A program made the position numbers and the translations under genes. The notes beneath the pieces are model-generated. The model was not told where the DNA came from. It worked only from the letters and a program-made list of their open reading frames with translations, and ran no database searches. From Ornithinibacillus halotolerans (GTDB taxonomy: Bacteria; Bacillota; Bacilli; Bacillales; Amphibacillaceae), in NCBI RefSeq assembly GCF_014637405.1, contig NZ_BMEY01000012.1, positions 1 to 64,000 on the forward strand: a DNA stretch of 64,000 nucleotides, given 5' to 3'. Positions 24,322 through 33,781 of this stretch are shown one piece after another (within the stretch, counting starts at the first letter, position 1; each line of letters starts with the position of its first letter).

Positions 24322-26271
24322 ATGAGTACATTCTGGAACTTTCCAGCTGCTACTGGTGGAATGATTAACTCCATTAATAATGCTGGACTAGAAACATTTA
24401 GAGGAAATGCAATTGAATCATTAATTCGGGAAATTATCCAAAATGCTTTGGACGCGGTGAAGGACCCTAGTAAGCCAGTAGTAGTTGAGTTTCAAAGTTT
24501 TTCAACTAATACTAGAAACTTTCCAAACAAAAATGAACTAATTGATGTTTTTCATATGTGCGAACGGACTTGGAAAGGTCGTAATAAGAAAAGTGAAGAG
24601 TTTATAAAAGGTGCTCTTAACTATTTAAGTCAGGATACAATGAATTTCTTGCGTATCAGCGACTTTAACACGAAAGGCTTGGAAGGTGCTAAAGATGGAG
24701 AACTAGGCTCACCATGGTCTTCTTTAGTGAAAGAAGCTGGGTCATCTAATAAAGATGATAATTCAGGAGGAAGCTTTGGAATCGGAAAATCGGCTCCATT
24801 TCTTAATTCTAATATTCGAACGTTGTTTTATTCATCGCTCGATATAACTGGTTACCAATCACATATTGGTGTTGCTAATATTATGTCTTTCAAGAAAAAT
24901 CATGACCAGATAACACTTGGTAATGGATACTATACAGACAATCCACATTCCCTTGCAATACCTGGTCAATTAAGATTAGATGATACATTCCATAGAAATG
25001 AAAGCGGTACAGATATTTTTATTCCTGCCTTTGAACCAACTTATGATGATTGGAAAGAAGAAGCAATAAAATCATTGTTATTTAATTTCTTCATCACTAT
25101 TTTCCAAAAGAAATTAATCGTAAAGATTAACGACTTTGAAATTAATGACCAAAATATTGGGACCTTGATTAATAATTTAGAGGACAAGGAAGAAAATAGA
25201 GAACTACAGAATTACTTCTCTCTATTAAACTCAGATAAGACTATTAAAATACCGTATCCTGCTAAGAATTATAGGAAAGCTGGTATCTCGTTTGAAGAAG
25301 GAGAAGCAACATTATATCTTTTAAATGATTCAGAAGGTGAATTGAATCGCCGTGTACTGATGACAAGAAAAACAGGTATGCGTATTTTTGAACAAAAGAA
25401 TATTAGTGGCAGTATTTCATTTACAGGAATTCTAATGATCACTGGTACAAACATGAACTCCATTTTCAAGCAGATGGAAAATCCTGCTCATAATGAATGG
25501 TCTCCTGAACGATATGAGAAGGATCCAAAAACAGCTGATAAAATTTACAAAGAATTACGTAAATTCATTCGTGATACAGTGAAAAGTAAATTCCAAGAGA
25601 AAATTACTGACGAAATGGATGCCGTTGGATTAAGCGATTTTCTACCAAATAAGAATCTAGATATGGAATCTCGAAATAGAACGGAATCATTGAATTCAAC
25701 GATAAAAAACATTATTACGAAGACAAAGGATCAAGAGAATAAGAAAACTAAAAAGAAAAAAGGGAAAGACTTAAAAGATTTAGAAGAACAACTAGTTGGT
25801 GAATATGGGATTACACCCTCTGGAGATGAAGGTGGAAACGGTTTTGGAACCCATTCAGGCGGTGGAAATAATGGTGGTGGATTAACCAATCCTGATGGGG
25901 AAAATGAATTAGACCGAAACACTCCAGGAGATGTAGATAAACAAAGAGAACGTAAACCTAGTAAGAAACCAATAACAATAGAGCAAAAGTATGTTTGTTT
26001 AAATAAGGAAAAAGGCAAATACAAACTGATGATTTCTCCAAAAAAATCCTTAAACAGTGGAAGACTAGTATTTCGTGTAATGGGAGAACAGAATAATTAT
26101 GATTTACCAATAAAACATGCTGCTACAAACGATTCCGAAGTAACAATAGAAAGTATAAGTGCGAACACGGTGTACGTGAATTCAATTACAAAAAATAAAC
26201 GATTTGTACTAAATGTCGATATTGATTATCCAGAATACTGTGTAATGGAGGTAGAGCTCTATGAAAATTAA
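24322..26271 (+). CDS. GHKL (Hsp90/MutL-type) ATPase, likely defence-system component
   Basis: The 649-residue protein has the Bergerat ATP-binding motifs. The N-box is IREIIQNALDAV (Asn41 as Mg ligand), the D-box-like LRISDFNTKGL is at 110-120, and the glycine-rich lid GGSFGIGKSAPF is at 149-160. About 300 more residues follow, then a Lys-rich and Gly/Asn-rich linker (about 470-545) and a C-terminal beta domain. The layout resembles the MORC/MutL-like ATPases described in restriction-type operons. Its stop overlaps the next gene, and GGGGGA precedes the ATG. No nuclease motif is visible in the protein itself. Confidence 0.75.
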   Translation: MSTFWNFPAATGGMINSINNAGLETFRGNAIESLIREIIQNALDAVKDPSKPVVVEFQSFSTNTRNFPNKNELIDVFHMCERTWKGRNKKSEEFIKGALNYLSQDTMNFLRISDFNTKGLEGAKDGELGSPWSSLVKEAGSSNKDDNSGGSFGIGKSAPFLNSNIRTLFYSSLDITGYQSHIGVANIMSFKKNHDQITLGNGYYTDNPHSLAIPGQLRLDDTFHRNESGTDIFIPAFEPTYDDWKEEAIKSLLFNFFITIFQKKLIVKINDFEINDQNIGTLINNLEDKEENRELQNYFSLLNSDKTIKIPYPAKNYRKAGISFEEGEATLYLLNDSEGELNRRVLMTRKTGMRIFEQKNISGSISFTGILMITGTNMNSIFKQMENPAHNEWSPERYEKDPKTADKIYKELRKFIRDTVKSKFQEKITDEMDAVGLSDFLPNKNLDMESRNRTESLNSTIKNIITKTKDQENKKTKKKKGKDLKDLEEQLVGEYGITPSGDEGGNGFGTHSGGGNNGGGLTNPDGENELDRNTPGDVDKQRERKPSKKPITIEQKYVCLNKEKGKYKLMISPKKSLNSGRLVFRVMGEQNNYDLPIKHAATNDSEVTIESISANTVYVNSITKNKRFVLNVDIDYPEYCVMEVELYEN

Positions 26272-27091
26272 TACATCCTATCCATACCCAGTTTTGTTCA
26301 TGAATAATGATGATTACCTTAATTCTTCCTTTAATTCTTCCATAGAAGTACAGGAATCTTTTGGGGAAGTGAGAATACAAGTACGATTTGAATTAGATAA
26401 TGATGGGATTAACAGTTTAATTGAGGATAAAAGAGCTACGTATCTTGTTCATATAGAATGTGGGCAAACAAGTTATCGTAATGCTTTTAGTAGCTTTAAT
26501 AAAATACTAGATATTGCTATTCCATCAGAACTACTTCGTGGGAAAGTAGAGATTCACTCTTTCATTACTGCTAATGAAAGAATAGAAGATTATACGAATG
26601 ACAAATTAAATGAATGGTATGCAGATAGTCTAATAACCTTTGAAAAAGGTAATATACTAGCAATCGGAGAAGCAATTGAGACGACATTGTATGAAGATAA
26701 CACTGAATTATTGAATCTGCCATCGATTGTGAAAGTGATTAAGTCCCATCGAAATGAATTTATGGAAGTGGAGATTCAATCAGATACGATTACTGTTGCA
26801 CTTCCAACTTATGAATATAACCAATATGCAACAAATGCCAAATCAAGATTGAAACAGACAATTCTATCGAATGTCATCTTACCAAGTTTAGTATATGTAT
26901 TTTCAAAGATAAATGATAATCGAGATGATTTAGCTGAATACACTTGGTATCAAGTGCTAGAGAAAATTTTTGATGAAAATAATCTACGGATAGAAGATGT
27001 AGGGACAGATGCACTATCTTCTCTTAAAGCTGCACAAATGGTATTAAGAAAGCCTTTAAAAGCTAGCTTTGAAGAAATAGAGAAATTATAA
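26261..27091 (+). CDS. unknown protein encoded with the GHKL ATPase
   Basis: The 276-residue protein starts at ATG 26261, overlapping the ATPase stop by 11 bp, with GGAGGTAGAG upstream, so it is translationally coupled. The N-terminal half looks beta-rich (VRIQVRFELDNDGINSL) and the C-terminal half helical (RLKQTILSNVILPSLVYVFSKI). No catalytic motif or membrane helix is visible and I recognise no family. The tight coupling suggests a subunit of the same complex. Confidence 0.6.
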   Translation: MKINTSYPYPVLFMNNDDYLNSSFNSSIEVQESFGEVRIQVRFELDNDGINSLIEDKRATYLVHIECGQTSYRNAFSSFNKILDIAIPSELLRGKVEIHSFITANERIEDYTNDKLNEWYADSLITFEKGNILAIGEAIETTLYEDNTELLNLPSIVKVIKSHRNEFMEVEIQSDTITVALPTYEYNQYATNAKSRLKQTILSNVILPSLVYVFSKINDNRDDLAEYTWYQVLEKIFDENNLRIEDVGTDALSSLKAAQMVLRKPLKASFEEIEKL

Positions 27092-27107
27092 GGAGGGTGG
27101 AATATAA

Positions 27108-27881
27108 ATGAAGTTGAAATTTTTAGCGGATGAAACACTAATGGATTTACGGACAAATTTCCCTACGTATAAAGAACATTACTTTAATAGAGATAATGAA
27201 TGGTTTGATAGATACTTTCAAGAGAATAATGGCATATTAGAATCAAAGATTGACTTTGAAATTCCGAATCTAAACTTTGATGAAGACTATTCGATAAGTG
27301 ATCGGGAAAATGTAAAACTAGTATATGATGCACTAAAACATTTAACCATTTCACAGGCTACACAAGAGAGACTGTGGTCTGGACTAGTTCATACACAGTT
27401 TAGGGACTTTGCTTACTACCGGTTAAAGAATGAGATAGCAGCTCAAAACGAAAAACGTATTGAAACTGCAATGTTCTTTAAAAATGGTAAAAAACGCTCT
27501 CTATTTGTTCATATCTTAGCTAGACTTTGGTGGGTTGGCCATATGACATATGATGAAACAAATGAATCTAACCCTTATTGGCTTACGGATTTCTTTTGTG
27601 AAAAGGACTTCTCAGCCAGAAGTGTTGTTTTCTTTGCAAGTAACTTTACATCCAATCCTAATATCACCAAAGGAATATTGAAGACTCTAGTAAACTGGAA
27701 AGAATCTGGAATTGAGATTAAAAGAGATCATTTTGTTCAAGCTAATAAGTATTTGAACGTTGTTGGTGGGGCAATGATATTGGATATGCTGTCTACTGAG
27801 GAAGTGGAAGAGATGGTGGATGGGTATTTGCGGAGGTATTATGGGATTTCAAAGATTGGAGAGAAGATTGTCGTAATTTAA
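27108..27881 (+). CDS. DUF6339-like protein
   Basis: The 257-residue soluble protein resembles DUF6339 proteins: an N-terminal MKLKFLADETLMDLRTNF, a central ISQATQERLWSGLVHTQFRDFAYYRL, then FVHILARLWWVGHMTYD and a helical C-terminus. It follows the previous gene by 16 bp with AAGGAGGGTGG. No function is established that I know of; its place between an ATPase and a NERD helicase suggests a DNA-targeting complex. Confidence 0.6.
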   Translation: MKLKFLADETLMDLRTNFPTYKEHYFNRDNEWFDRYFQENNGILESKIDFEIPNLNFDEDYSISDRENVKLVYDALKHLTISQATQERLWSGLVHTQFRDFAYYRLKNEIAAQNEKRIETAMFFKNGKKRSLFVHILARLWWVGHMTYDETNESNPYWLTDFFCEKDFSARSVVFFASNFTSNPNITKGILKTLVNWKESGIEIKRDHFVQANKYLNVVGGAMILDMLSTEEVEEMVDGYLRRYYGISKIGEKIVVI

Positions 27882-27965
27882 ACTAGAGGGGAAAAATTGA
27901 CAAGTAACGACTAAATTTTCAAAAAATATGTTACTATTAAAGAAAAAGACGCGTAGGTGAATACT

Positions 27966-29885
27966 GTGGCAATTACGGTTCCTGAAACCATTCGTAGAAC
28001 AGCAACTGCTGGGGAACGTCAGTTGTTTAATACTTTAAAAGAATATCTACCAGATGATTATATTGTCTATTATGAACCCGAAATAAATGGGAAACGCCCT
28101 GATTTCGTAATCATAGGCCCTGATTTAGGGCTTATTGTGTTAGAAGTAAAAGATTATGTAAAATCTTCTTTATTTCAAATCAACCAGGATACTTGGACAT
28201 TATATACAACTAGTGGTGAGCAAACGACAGTAAAAAATCCGTTACTTCAAGCTCGGGAATATATGTTTCACATCTCTGATCGTTTGAAAAAAGATGCAAA
28301 TCTTGTTAACCACGAAGGGAAATATAAGTTTAAATTAAAGTTTCCTTGTGGTTATGGTGCTGTATTTACTAGGATGTACCAAAAGGATTTTATAGAATAT
28401 CAATTATACAACGTCGTAGAACCAGGAATGTCCCTTACTCGTGATGAAATAGATCCAAGCCATGAACTTTTTGATGAAGAAGTATTGATTGAAAAAATAT
28501 TAAATATGTTTACTGTTCCTTATCGATTAAGAGAACCATTAACTTATGAAGACATTAATGCAATTCGTTATCATCTGTTCCCAGAAGTGAGAATTAGTGC
28601 TGAATTTAAAGAGCCGATTCCTCACCAAGACCATTTATTATTATCGTTACATGATATTAAGACAATGGATCTTCATCAGGAAAATCTAGCTAAACAACTA
28701 GGTGATAAAAACCGGCTTATCCGAGGAGTTGCAGGTAGTGGGAAGACGCTAATATTAGCAAGTAGGGCCAAGTTATTAGCAAAGGAACATCCAGATTGGA
28801 AGATTCTTATTTTATGCTATAACATTTCCTTGGCACAGAATATCCGTCATATTATTAATAATATGTTTGAGGAACAAAGAGATCTCTTTGATTTTGACTT
28901 TGAGATAGAAGAAGGACCTGAGAAAGAAATAAAGCATAACATTGAGGTTTTTAATTTCCACGCATGGATTAAAAATAAACTTAAAATAGGTGAACATCAT
29001 ATACCATCCATTATTAAGTTGCTAGATGAAGGTAATGCAATTTTGCCGCAATATGATGCAGTAATGATAGATGAAGGACAAGATTTCGAGAAAGAATGGT
29101 TTCAACTCGTTAGCCGATTATTAAATCCTGAAACACAATCCTTATTATTAGTGGAAGACCGTGCCCAAGATATATACAAAAGAAAAAGAAGTTATGTACA
29201 AGACACAGGCTTAGATTTTCGCGGACGCTCAAAGATACTAACGATTAACTATAGGAATACGGCACAAATTGTTAAATTTGCATGGGATTTTTATCAAAAA
29301 CATTCAGAACTCAAAAATAAAATTGTTGAAAGAGGTTTTGAAGGAGAGATTATTGCTCCACAAAGCACAAAGCGAAAAGGGCCAGAACCAGCAATTATCA
29401 AACGAAATAGCTTTAAACAAGAAATGATGGAAGTCGTGAAGATAATGAAACGACTACATACAGATAATAAAGTTCCATATGACGAGATGATCATACTATA
29501 TCGTGTAAAACGATCTAAAAATGCTGATTACATAGCAACTATTAAATGGGCCTTAGCCCAGGCTGATATTCCCTATTATTGGATAACGGAATCTGCTGTA
29601 GCTAAAAGAAATTATAAGAAAGATGATGGTAATGTTAAAGTAAGCACCATCGACTCTAGTAAAGGATTAGACTTTCAGGCTGTTTTTATTGTTAATGTAG
29701 ATAATATGCCATTTGCATTGGAGGAAGACCCTGAAAGAGAGGCTTCTTTACTATACATTGCAATGACGAGGGCACAGAATTACTTAAGTTTAAGTTATTC
29801 GGGTGAGTCAGAGTTTACTACGTATCTTGATGAGGTAAGAGAGAAGCGGAGTAGGGTTATTAGGTTGCGAGAAATGCATAGGTGA
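27966..29885 (+). CDS. NERD nuclease-domain / UvrD-like SF1 helicase
   Basis: The protein is about 639 residues. The N-terminal NERD domain carries PDFVI (Asp about 45) and IVLEVKDY (Glu-Val-Lys about 60), the D...ExK nuclease pattern. An SF1 helicase follows: Walker A GVAGSGKT near 256, VMIDEGQDFEKEWF as the Walker B/DEAQD-like motif II, SKGLDFQAVFI, and motif VI LLYIAMTRAQNYLSLSY. I prefer GTG 27966 because AGGTGA is 5 bp upstream; GTG 27957 is the alternative. It probably unwinds and cuts DNA as the effector of the block. Confidence 0.82.
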   Translation: MAITVPETIRRTATAGERQLFNTLKEYLPDDYIVYYEPEINGKRPDFVIIGPDLGLIVLEVKDYVKSSLFQINQDTWTLYTTSGEQTTVKNPLLQAREYMFHISDRLKKDANLVNHEGKYKFKLKFPCGYGAVFTRMYQKDFIEYQLYNVVEPGMSLTRDEIDPSHELFDEEVLIEKILNMFTVPYRLREPLTYEDINAIRYHLFPEVRISAEFKEPIPHQDHLLLSLHDIKTMDLHQENLAKQLGDKNRLIRGVAGSGKTLILASRAKLLAKEHPDWKILILCYNISLAQNIRHIINNMFEEQRDLFDFDFEIEEGPEKEIKHNIEVFNFHAWIKNKLKIGEHHIPSIIKLLDEGNAILPQYDAVMIDEGQDFEKEWFQLVSRLLNPETQSLLLVEDRAQDIYKRKRSYVQDTGLDFRGRSKILTINYRNTAQIVKFAWDFYQKHSELKNKIVERGFEGEIIAPQSTKRKGPEPAIIKRNSFKQEMMEVVKIMKRLHTDNKVPYDEMIILYRVKRSKNADYIATIKWALAQADIPYYWITESAVAKRNYKKDDGNVKVSTIDSSKGLDFQAVFIVNVDNMPFALEEDPEREASLLYIAMTRAQNYLSLSYSGESEFTTYLDEVREKRSRVIRLREMHR

Positions 29886-29928
29886 ATTTTATTTAAAGAT
29901 CTAAATTATCTTTGGGGGATCGAATAAA

Positions 29929-30210
29929 ATGAAACAGAAAGAAGAATTTATTAGTTGGTTAAATAATCATACTAAATTGTCGCCCTCAACTAGCGAAAAG
30001 TATGCGGGTGCTATTAATACTATATCTAAAGAGTTAAAGAGCTATAATTTAATAGATAGTAGTTTGTATTATTTTGAGGATCCAGTTATCATAGAAACTT
30101 ATAAACTGAAGTATCTTTCAATAGAAGAATTCAAAGTAAAGGATTCCCGTGGAAATAGAATGTATAGTAACGCCTTAAAACGATATAAAGAATATCTTGA
30201 ATCGAAATAA
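29929..30210 (+). CDS. small protein resembling a restriction-nuclease N-terminal domain
   Basis: The 93-residue protein (FISWLNNHTKLSPSTSEKYAGAINTI at the start, NRMYSNALKRYKEYLESK at the end) resembles the helical N-terminal domain found before HNH or DUF3427 modules in predicted restriction enzymes. Here it stands alone and stops just where the linker to a nuclease domain would begin. GGGGGAT precedes the ATG. A DUF3427-like module lies on the other strand at 33.8 kb, so this may be half of a split or rearranged enzyme. Confidence 0.55.
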   Translation: MKQKEEFISWLNNHTKLSPSTSEKYAGAINTISKELKSYNLIDSSLYYFEDPVIIETYKLKYLSIEEFKVKDSRGNRMYSNALKRYKEYLESK

Positions 30211-30359
30211 TAAATAGAATAGGGTCTTAAGATCAGGGGTTACCAGTTGCAATAGGATGAATGTTTGTCATTAATAAAGGATTTAGGGACGTTTAGTGGG
30301 GATTGATTAGAATTATTAATTTCTAACAACAAGGTTACCTTTAATACCGTGAGTTTAGA

Positions 30360-30390
30360 TACTAGGGACAGAATACTGTCCCTAAATTTC
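30360..30390 (-). terminator. terminator-like hairpin after the methyltransferase gene
   Basis: TAGGGACAG pairs perfectly with CTGTCCCTA around AATA; a short T-rich stretch follows on the minus strand. Confidence 0.6.
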
Positions 30391-30392
30391 AA

Positions 30393-31634
30393 TTAACTAC
30401 GTTGTTTAAGGGTATCAAGATTTTCCTTTGCCCATTGTGCAATTGGCATTGCTATTGCTTTAGCCAAGCTAACTGGAACTGCATTTCCAATTTGCTTATA
30501 TTGTTTATTTAGCCTATTGTTCTTACTGGATTTCATATTACCTCCATCAGAAAACTTAAACCAATCAGGGAAAGTTTGAATCCTTGCAATCTCCCTTACA
30601 GACAATCTTCGGTGTAAAGATTCATCCCCTGGAAGAATCCAATAATCTTTGTCCAATTTAATCATTTCAGGACCACTTGGATGTAATGGTGCTTGTCTAC
30701 CAGATGCTTGTATAGTAAAGCTTTGTTCTTTCCATTTCTTTTTCCTATTTCGTGATAAGTATATTGGTGAATACCCACCTTCAAACCAATCACCAGGATT
30801 TTTCTCAAGATCACCAATTGCATCTTTTAAAGTGACATAAGGTAATTTGCCTTCATCGGCTCCATGTGTTGGTTCTGGAAAAATATACTTAAAATCAATA
30901 TCCTCTCTTATACCAACAATAAATACTCTTTCTCTTAGTTGAGGTACACCATAATCTCTTGCATTAACAAGTTGAAACTTAACATTATAACCAGCTGAAG
31001 TAAAGTCTTGGATAATTTGTTTGATTACTTCCCCCTTTCCAAGAGTGAGCATACCCTTCACATTCTCTGCGATGAAAGCAATAGGTCTGGCTTGTATTAG
31101 ACAACGAATAAAATGAATATATAAAAAGTTTCGTTCGTCATCAATCAGTCTAGGTCCTGCTTCACTGAATCCTGGGCACGGAAAACCACCAAGTACCAGA
31201 TCAGCTTTTGGAAAGTGCTTAATTTTTCGTATATCCTGGTTACTTTGAAATGTTGAAGGGAAATTTACTTTGTATGATTCATTCGCTTCTTTGAATAGAT
31301 CATTTGTATATATCGTATGAAATAAGCTTTGATCTCGAATATCATCATATTTTTCCTTTCTTTTAAATGCCTCAAGTGCTTTTTCCTCTCCAATCATTGC
31401 AGCTAAACCAGCAAGTTCTATACCTAAATCTAATCCCCCACAGCCAGAAAATAAGCTTATTACATTAATTTTGTCATTACGGGGATTTAGTTTTGGAGGA
31501 GTATCATTCTGTTCAATATCCTCTATGGCCTTTTGTTCCTCTGATATCTTATTTATAAGAAGTTTTTTAACTTCATCTTTATTGTAGTCTTTTAAAGGGC
31601 GGTATTTAGCTCGTCCTCTTTCATCTATTTTCAT
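30393..31634 (-). CDS. C5 cytosine DNA methyltransferase
   Basis: The 413-residue enzyme has the C5-MTase motifs in order: I (ISLFSGCGGLDLGIE, about 58-72), IV with the catalytic Cys (GGFPCPGFSEAGPR), VI (AENVKGM), VIII (QLRERVFIVGIR), and IX/X (RRLSVREIARIQTFPDWF, then QIGNAVPVSLAKAI). Motif IV reads PCPGFS rather than PCQGFS. An N-terminal extension of about 55 residues precedes motif I. GGGAGG precedes the ATG. It is divergent from a putative endonuclease, which it probably guards by methylating host sites. Confidence 0.92.
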   Translation of the reverse strand: MKIDERGRAKYRPLKDYNKDEVKKLLINKISEEQKAIEDIEQNDTPPKLNPRNDKINVISLFSGCGGLDLGIELAGLAAMIGEEKALEAFKRKEKYDDIRDQSLFHTIYTNDLFKEANESYKVNFPSTFQSNQDIRKIKHFPKADLVLGGFPCPGFSEAGPRLIDDERNFLYIHFIRCLIQARPIAFIAENVKGMLTLGKGEVIKQIIQDFTSAGYNVKFQLVNARDYGVPQLRERVFIVGIREDIDFKYIFPEPTHGADEGKLPYVTLKDAIGDLEKNPGDWFEGGYSPIYLSRNRKKKWKEQSFTIQASGRQAPLHPSGPEMIKLDKDYWILPGDESLHRRLSVREIARIQTFPDWFKFSDGGNMKSSKNNRLNKQYKQIGNAVPVSLAKAIAMPIAQWAKENLDTLKQRS

Positions 31635-31765
31635 GATATATACCTCCCAAAATAATAGTAGTATTTATTTTATCATTAAAGGTCCATAATGGCCAGTATT
31701 TTAGTTTGTGTAAAAATTCTTATAAATTTGTATTATGAGATATAATAAAAGAAGAGGTGTTAAAT

Positions 31766-33490
31766 ATGCAGACAAACCCAAGGAAAATCGGCGATAAGCA
31801 TGTATTTTTAGTTCATCAAGCTTTAACTAGATCCTTGAATAAATTACCAATCGAGGATTTTACTAAGACAGTTAAAAAAACTGTTGATTTTATAACAAAA
31901 TTATATCCAAATATTACTTCGGTAACTTCCAAATTTGAACAAGAAAACACAAATGTAGCTAAAGACCTAACTTTATATCTAGATGATGGTACTACTAAAA
32001 TGGTTAATTTGTTCTTGATTAAAAAGAACGGAAAGATTCAAGCCAAAAACATAGGAGCAAAAAGTTTTTTTTCCAAATATTTTCTCTCTGATTCTGTACA
32101 AGAAAAGTTTAATGAACAACTTGAAAAATACTATTTGGAGTACTTAAAAGCTATTGCTAAAGAAACAGGCGAAAACTACATTAGTAGTGATACGAAAGAA
32201 TTAAAAAAGATTATATCCACCCACTTTCCAAAGTTTACAACAGAAATAGAGCAACACCGAAACAAACTTTTGTATAGTTTGCGAGAGGAATGTTTTACTC
32301 TACTTAAGGATTCTTATAATAATAAAGATAGAGGCTATTATCATGCCTATCATACCTTGTTTATGACCGATGAAACCACAGTAATTACAAGATATGGAAA
32401 GTACGATAGCGATGTGAAAGTAGAAAGGTTTAGTCCCAGCAGTCCTTATTTTAATCTTATAGAGATCTATAAAACCGGGAAGAACACAGTAGGTATTAAG
32501 TATGGGGAAACAGCATTAACATTACGATTTAAGTTTGAAAGTGGTCCAATTTCTTCAATAAAACTTGCAACTAGCTATGACAAATTTCCGAGTGAGAACG
32601 AGAATGAAATGAATAATATAAAAACCAAACACAAAATGTTTTTATTGTTAGATAATCATAAATACCAAAAGGGAAGTAATCAAAGTAACGCTATTGGAAA
32701 ATGCCATGAAGCAATAACTTATTATTATTTTTTAGAATACTATCCAAATATTAAACAAGTTGACCAAGATGATTGCGTTGAGTTAATAAGCAAATATTCA
32801 AATATAGTTAAACCAGATGTTTTAAAAGATATTTTTAATTCAACATCTACAATTGTTCCTGTAATTAGGGAAAAATTATATGAGAAGTACCAAGACTATG
32901 AAATTGAAAGTATTGAGTTGGTTCCGGATAGTTATATAGAAGATAAACTAAGTACTGGAGATATAAAATTGATTTTAAGAATTAATGAAAAATATAAGGT
33001 AGAAACTATCTCTCTAAAAGCGTTGGCAAAAAGAAGTAGTAAACTTACAACAAAAAACCCTGGTGTAGGTTCAATACTAGGACCAACATATTTCAATGTG
33101 GGTGATCTTACACCTACTGTTAGAGATGTTAAGGAAAGGTTTTTGCGTGGTGATTTAGACCATACGGAAAGTTTACAAGAGCTTGCTATTGAACTTGGTA
33201 GACAATTAGAGCAGACATCACAGAATAATTTAAAGCGAGGTATCGAAAATCTACTTGGAAAGTCAATAGTGGCAATTACGTTCTATAGAGAAGGTTCAAG
33301 TATTTGTAAAGAGCATAATAAGATTAAAAGTGTTGTGAAAGTACTTGTGAAAACCCCATCATCAACCCAAAATACATTAATATGGAATAATGGTTTGGAG
33401 TTAATAAGTCTACGTATGAAATTTAGTAGAAGTCAAAAGTATGGATGGTCATCAGTTAAATTGGTTTCTGAGTATCAATTAACCGAGTAA
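31766..33490 (+). CDS. putative type II restriction endonuclease partnered with the C5 methyltransferase
   Basis: The 574-residue protein is encoded divergently from the methyltransferase, 131 bp away, in the usual place for its cognate nuclease. I recognise no family. A stretch near residues 390-420 (STGDIKLILRI, then ETISLKALAKRSSKL) has an Asp followed by a Lys at PD-(D/E)XK-like spacing, with a Ser in place of the usual Glu. Composition is Lys/Asn-rich. ATG 31766 has AGAGGTG upstream. The restriction role is inferred mainly from position. Confidence 0.6.
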   Translation: MQTNPRKIGDKHVFLVHQALTRSLNKLPIEDFTKTVKKTVDFITKLYPNITSVTSKFEQENTNVAKDLTLYLDDGTTKMVNLFLIKKNGKIQAKNIGAKSFFSKYFLSDSVQEKFNEQLEKYYLEYLKAIAKETGENYISSDTKELKKIISTHFPKFTTEIEQHRNKLLYSLREECFTLLKDSYNNKDRGYYHAYHTLFMTDETTVITRYGKYDSDVKVERFSPSSPYFNLIEIYKTGKNTVGIKYGETALTLRFKFESGPISSIKLATSYDKFPSENENEMNNIKTKHKMFLLLDNHKYQKGSNQSNAIGKCHEAITYYYFLEYYPNIKQVDQDDCVELISKYSNIVKPDVLKDIFNSTSTIVPVIREKLYEKYQDYEIESIELVPDSYIEDKLSTGDIKLILRINEKYKVETISLKALAKRSSKLTTKNPGVGSILGPTYFNVGDLTPTVRDVKERFLRGDLDHTESLQELAIELGRQLEQTSQNNLKRGIENLLGKSIVAITFYREGSSICKEHNKIKSVVKVLVKTPSSTQNTLIWNNGLELISLRMKFSRSQKYGWSSVKLVSEYQLTE

Positions 33491-33781
33491 TTAATGATAT
33501 ATTTATTAATTATTGAAGTTAATACTGCAGTGATAGAAAAAATTTCAAATTAATACTTATTTAAATGATATTAAACTAATAGGAAGGTTAGCCAAGGTTT
33601 ACAGTTAATTACTGATGAGAAGGGATAATAATCAATATGGGAATCTAGATAATAATATATAATTCATTTTAAATTCATTATAATAAAAGCAGAAACTAGC
33701 CAGCAAGGTACCTTCTGCTTTTATTTATAGATATTATGTTTGGAAAAATCATAGTAATTTATTAGTCTAGTTATATATTTA
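33491..33781. other. AT-rich intergenic region with one terminator
   Basis: No ORF is credible in these 291 bp. A bidirectional terminator lies at 33685-33724: AAAAGCAGAA pairs with TTCTGCTTTT. Confidence 0.6.
33685..33724. terminator. bidirectional terminator
   Basis: The stem AAAAGCAGAA/TTCTGCTTTT is flanked by A and T runs, between the endonuclease gene and the convergent DUF3427-like gene. Confidence 0.75.

Noticed and set aside
27897-27965. Internal SigA promoter before the NERD helicase gene
   Set aside because: TTGACA at 27897 has no -10 at 16-18 bp; the AGTAAC/GTTACT dyad nearby is suggestive but not enough to call a promoter.
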